Origin: Azospirillum sp. 412522
Lineage (GTDB): Bacteria; Pseudomonadota; Alphaproteobacteria; Azospirillales; Azospirillaceae
Assembly: GCF_019805165.1 (NCBI RefSeq)
Contig: NZ_RWIJ01000041.1
Coordinates: 1-51,287 of the forward strand
Direction of reading: 5' to 3'
Length of the DNA: 51,287 bases
Shown here: in pieces, positions 50,501 through 51,287 of the stretch
How positions within the stretch are numbered: position 1 is the first letter of the stretch
Layout of the letters: the number at the start of each line of letters is the position of its first letter
Made by a program: the position numbers and the translations under genes
The notes under the pieces: model-generated
The model's database searches: none
What the model was told of the DNA's origin: nothing
What the model saw: only the letters and a program-made list of their open reading frames with translations

Positions 50501-51287
50501 TCTCGGCGGCACTCTCCACAAGCTGCAGCGCTTCGCCGAGGCGGCGCACCTGTTGGAGCGCGCAACCCGTTGCGATCCCGCCCTGGCCGTCGCCTGGACC
50601 AACCGGGGCAATGCCCTGGAGGCATCGGGCCGGGCCTGGGAGGCGGAGGCTTGCCACCGGACCGCCATCGACCTCGCCCCGTCGATGGCCGAGGCGCACA
50701 GCAACCTTGCCTATCTGCTGAAGCGTCAGGAGCGGCATGAGGAGGCGCTTGCCGCGTTCGAGATGGCGCTGGAAGCCGATCCCAAGCACGCGCAGGCGCG
50801 GTACAACCGCTCGCTTCTGCTGCTGGAGACCGGCTCCCTGCGGGCCGGCTGGGCCGACCATGAGTGGCGCTTCGCCACGCCGCAGTTCCAGGACCAGCGT
50901 CGCCGGCTGACCATGCGGGCCTGGCGTGGCGAGAACATTTCCGGGCGGCGCCTGCTGGTGTGGCGTGAACAGGGGGTGGGCGACGAGATCATGTTCGCCT
51001 CCTGCTATGAGGAGGCGATGCGGCGCGCCGGGCGTCTGGTGATCGAATGCGACCGCCGGCTGGTGCCGCTGTTCGCGCGCTCCTTTCCCGGTGCCGCCGT
51101 CCGGCCGGAGAGCATCGACCCGCGCGACACCGATCTCCAGATCGCTGCCGGCAGCCTGCCGCGCCTGCTGCGCGCCGACCTGAAGCGCTTCCCCGAGCGA
51201 GCGTCCTGGCTGGTGGCGGACCCGGCGTTGGTGGCGCGCTGGGGCGGGCGGCTGGCGGCGCTGGGGCCGGGACTGCGGGTCGGCATC
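47508..51287 (+). CDS. Tandem TPR-glycosyltransferase, FlmG-like flagellin glycosyltransferase candidate (partial, runs off the window)
   Basis: An open frame of 1260 codons continues past the window end. It starts at a GTG that overlaps the flbT stop (GTGA). Residues 1 to about 490 are tetratricopeptide repeats (for example AYNSLGNVLADLGMLDEALSAY; EVYTNLGALLLERDDLDGAV). Residues about 500-800 are a GT41/heptosyltransferase-like domain with GYRWRFW, LRLLVWREQGVGDEIMFASCY, DRRLVPLFARSFP, LGPGLRVGIGWRS and VFVTLQYGD. After a linker at about 800-825 the whole plan repeats: TPRs at about 828-1105, then a second GT domain (ADHEWRF; LLVWREQGVGDEIMFASCY) that is cut by the window end at LRVGI. No signal peptide, so cytoplasmic. 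Caulobacter FlmG, a TPR-glycosyltransferase that glycosylates flagellin with pseudaminic acid, is the closest concept. Position after flagellin and flbT supports that role. Confidence 0.85.
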   Translation, partial: MTVADLLDTALQLHRAGRFAEALALYRRILTDDPAHADALHLSAMIAYQTGRTAEALSGLGAALAVKPRFAPAYNSLGNVLADLGMLDEALSAYSVAIRQGDRYVDAYSNRATVLQRLGRRDEAAEDYAHALTMGPDNLTARFNYGILQREMGRIAPAANAFYAVVQADPSRAAAWRHLAICLRGLGHPDAEACLRRALEAVPADEELSLELGVLLNGRGDHEPACGVLAPAVMAHSGNAQLHFTYGTALQGMGRLEEATAQFRLALDREPTMQGACNNLGVALLELGLADEAVPVLRRAVVLSPDDALVVNNHGTSLEDRYDLESDFERPARWYRRALRLRPDYAKALVNLAGTHAARRESGRAERLNHRAAAADPRNVEVYTNLGALLLERDDLDGAVRMYRRALAIDAGRPAALTGYGLALQMLGRIDEAEAAHRRALAIDARNAEAAGNLGMMLWQCRQDDAAAEPWMTLALSVNPALSTAHLNRGMLRLFRGDLVDGWDGYRWRFWAKGYVNRRISVPVWRGEDCSGLRLLVWREQGVGDEIMFASCYRSLIARAGHVVIESDRRLVPLFARSFPQATVRVESIDAAGRETIRPPDVDAHVAAGDLPGYLRGILPDFGDEGPWLVPDPALVARWGGRLAALGPGLRVGIGWRSQLMTTERKASYVMLEHWGPLFAIPGLVFVTLQYGDCEAELRAAEERFGVTIHRWADLNLKDDFDGAAALTANLDLVISPAMSAGELAGALGVPVWRFGTRDWTQLGTGVRPWFPAMRLFQPGPGEALEAALVRMAKELRHLASRTPPLRPSAPAATERVGNDKPAGEADQLTTEAVALYRAGAVEAAEALVRRVLDVAPLHPVALHLGGVLAKRSGSLEDARALLVRAAAADALNASAHAALCEVQQALGEFDAADRSSRACVAVQPDGVGHWVNRTALLRRIGHNGAARSAVAHALRLRPDLAPAHGHLAELARNPEDAAAAHRIVVCLTPGAAEALSNLGGTLHKLQRFAEAAHLLERATRCDPALAVAWTNRGNALEASGRAWEAEACHRTAIDLAPSMAEAHSNLAYLLKRQERHEEALAAFEMALEADPKHAQARYNRSLLLLETGSLRAGWADHEWRFATPQFQDQRRRLTMRAWRGENISGRRLLVWREQGVGDEIMFASCYEEAMRRAGRLVIECDRRLVPLFARSFPGAAVRPESIDPRDTDLQIAAGSLPRLLRADLKRFPERASWLVADPALVARWGGRLAALGPGLRVGI
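49404..49469 (+). repeat. Exact 66-base direct repeat, copy 1 of 2
   Basis: These bases, in the first glycosyltransferase domain, are identical to 51222-51287 in the second. Third codon positions are identical too, so the two copies were recently duplicated or homogenised by gene conversion. Confidence 0.93.
51222..51287 (+). repeat. Exact 66-base direct repeat, copy 2 of 2
   Basis: Identical to 49404-49469 up to the last base of the window, so the repeat may extend further. It lies 1818 bases after copy 1 in the same reading frame (606 codons), giving the length of the duplicated TPR-glycosyltransferase module. Confidence 0.93.

Noticed and set aside
47364..50861. Very long open frame on the minus strand opposite the TPR-glycosyltransferase
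   Set aside because: It is a shadow of the strongly GC-biased plus-strand gene; its translation is rich in Arg, Gln and His with no domain, while the plus frame gives clear TPR and GT motifs.

Overview
The window is GC-rich and has the codon bias, rRNA tail and gene families of an alphaproteobacterium. FlbT, SUV3-type helicase, TPR-type flagellin glycosyltransferase candidates and a plant-polymer-degrading GH5/GH10 pair together suggest a plant- or soil-associated Rhodospirillales member, most likely Azospirillum or a close relative. The genus is inferred from gene content, not proven. All functions below were read from motifs and family knowledge; no database search was run.

Layout. Bases 1 to about 134 are the 3' end of a 23S rRNA, followed by a strong terminator (226-260) with no recognisable 5S gene between them. 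From 14.8 kb back to 0.3 kb runs an eleven-gene minus-strand exopolysaccharide cluster: initiating sugar-phosphate transferase, Wzy/WaaL-type polymerase or ligase, GT2, two GT4 enzymes, polysaccharide deacetylase, acyl carrier protein, acyl-CoA ligase, AsnB-type amidotransferase, NadE-type synthetase and a GNAT acyltransferase. Divergent to it are a Wzx-type flippase and a hexapeptide acetyltransferase (15.6-17.8 kb). A second minus-strand block (17.9-27.7 kb) holds a TagA/WecG glycosyltransferase, a BY-type tyrosine kinase/Wzz chain-length protein, a Tat-lipoprotein GH10 xylanase, an unrecognised AT-richer gene, a methyltransferase and a multidomain CBM-CBM-GH5-Calx-beta cellulase. Together these could initiate, build, flip, polymerise and decorate an envelope or exported polysaccharide. 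No outer-membrane export (Wza-type) gene is in the window.

The middle (28-36.4 kb) is a mixed region: SUV3-like RNA helicase, phosphoglycerate mutase, a winged-helix protein with an unknown partner, a hybrid histidine kinase and a pentapeptide-repeat protein.

The right end (36.8-51.3 kb, plus strand) is the most interesting part. A GT-B glycosyltransferase, a pseudaminic-acid-synthase-type NeuB protein and a SpsF-type nucleotidyltransferase are followed without a break in direction by a miniature acyl-activation cassette (two ACPs, alpha/beta hydrolase, short AMP-ligase, FabG-type reductase, FabH-type ketosynthase). Next come a sigma-54 promoter with repeated palindromes, flagellin, FlbT and a giant TPR-glycosyltransferase that leaves the window. 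In Caulobacter, FlmG (TPR plus glycosyltransferase) puts pseudaminic acid on flagellin. Here that enzyme appears as a tandem duplication and is paired with a dedicated acyl-ACP pathway, which suggests that flagellin is decorated with an acylated nonulosonic acid.
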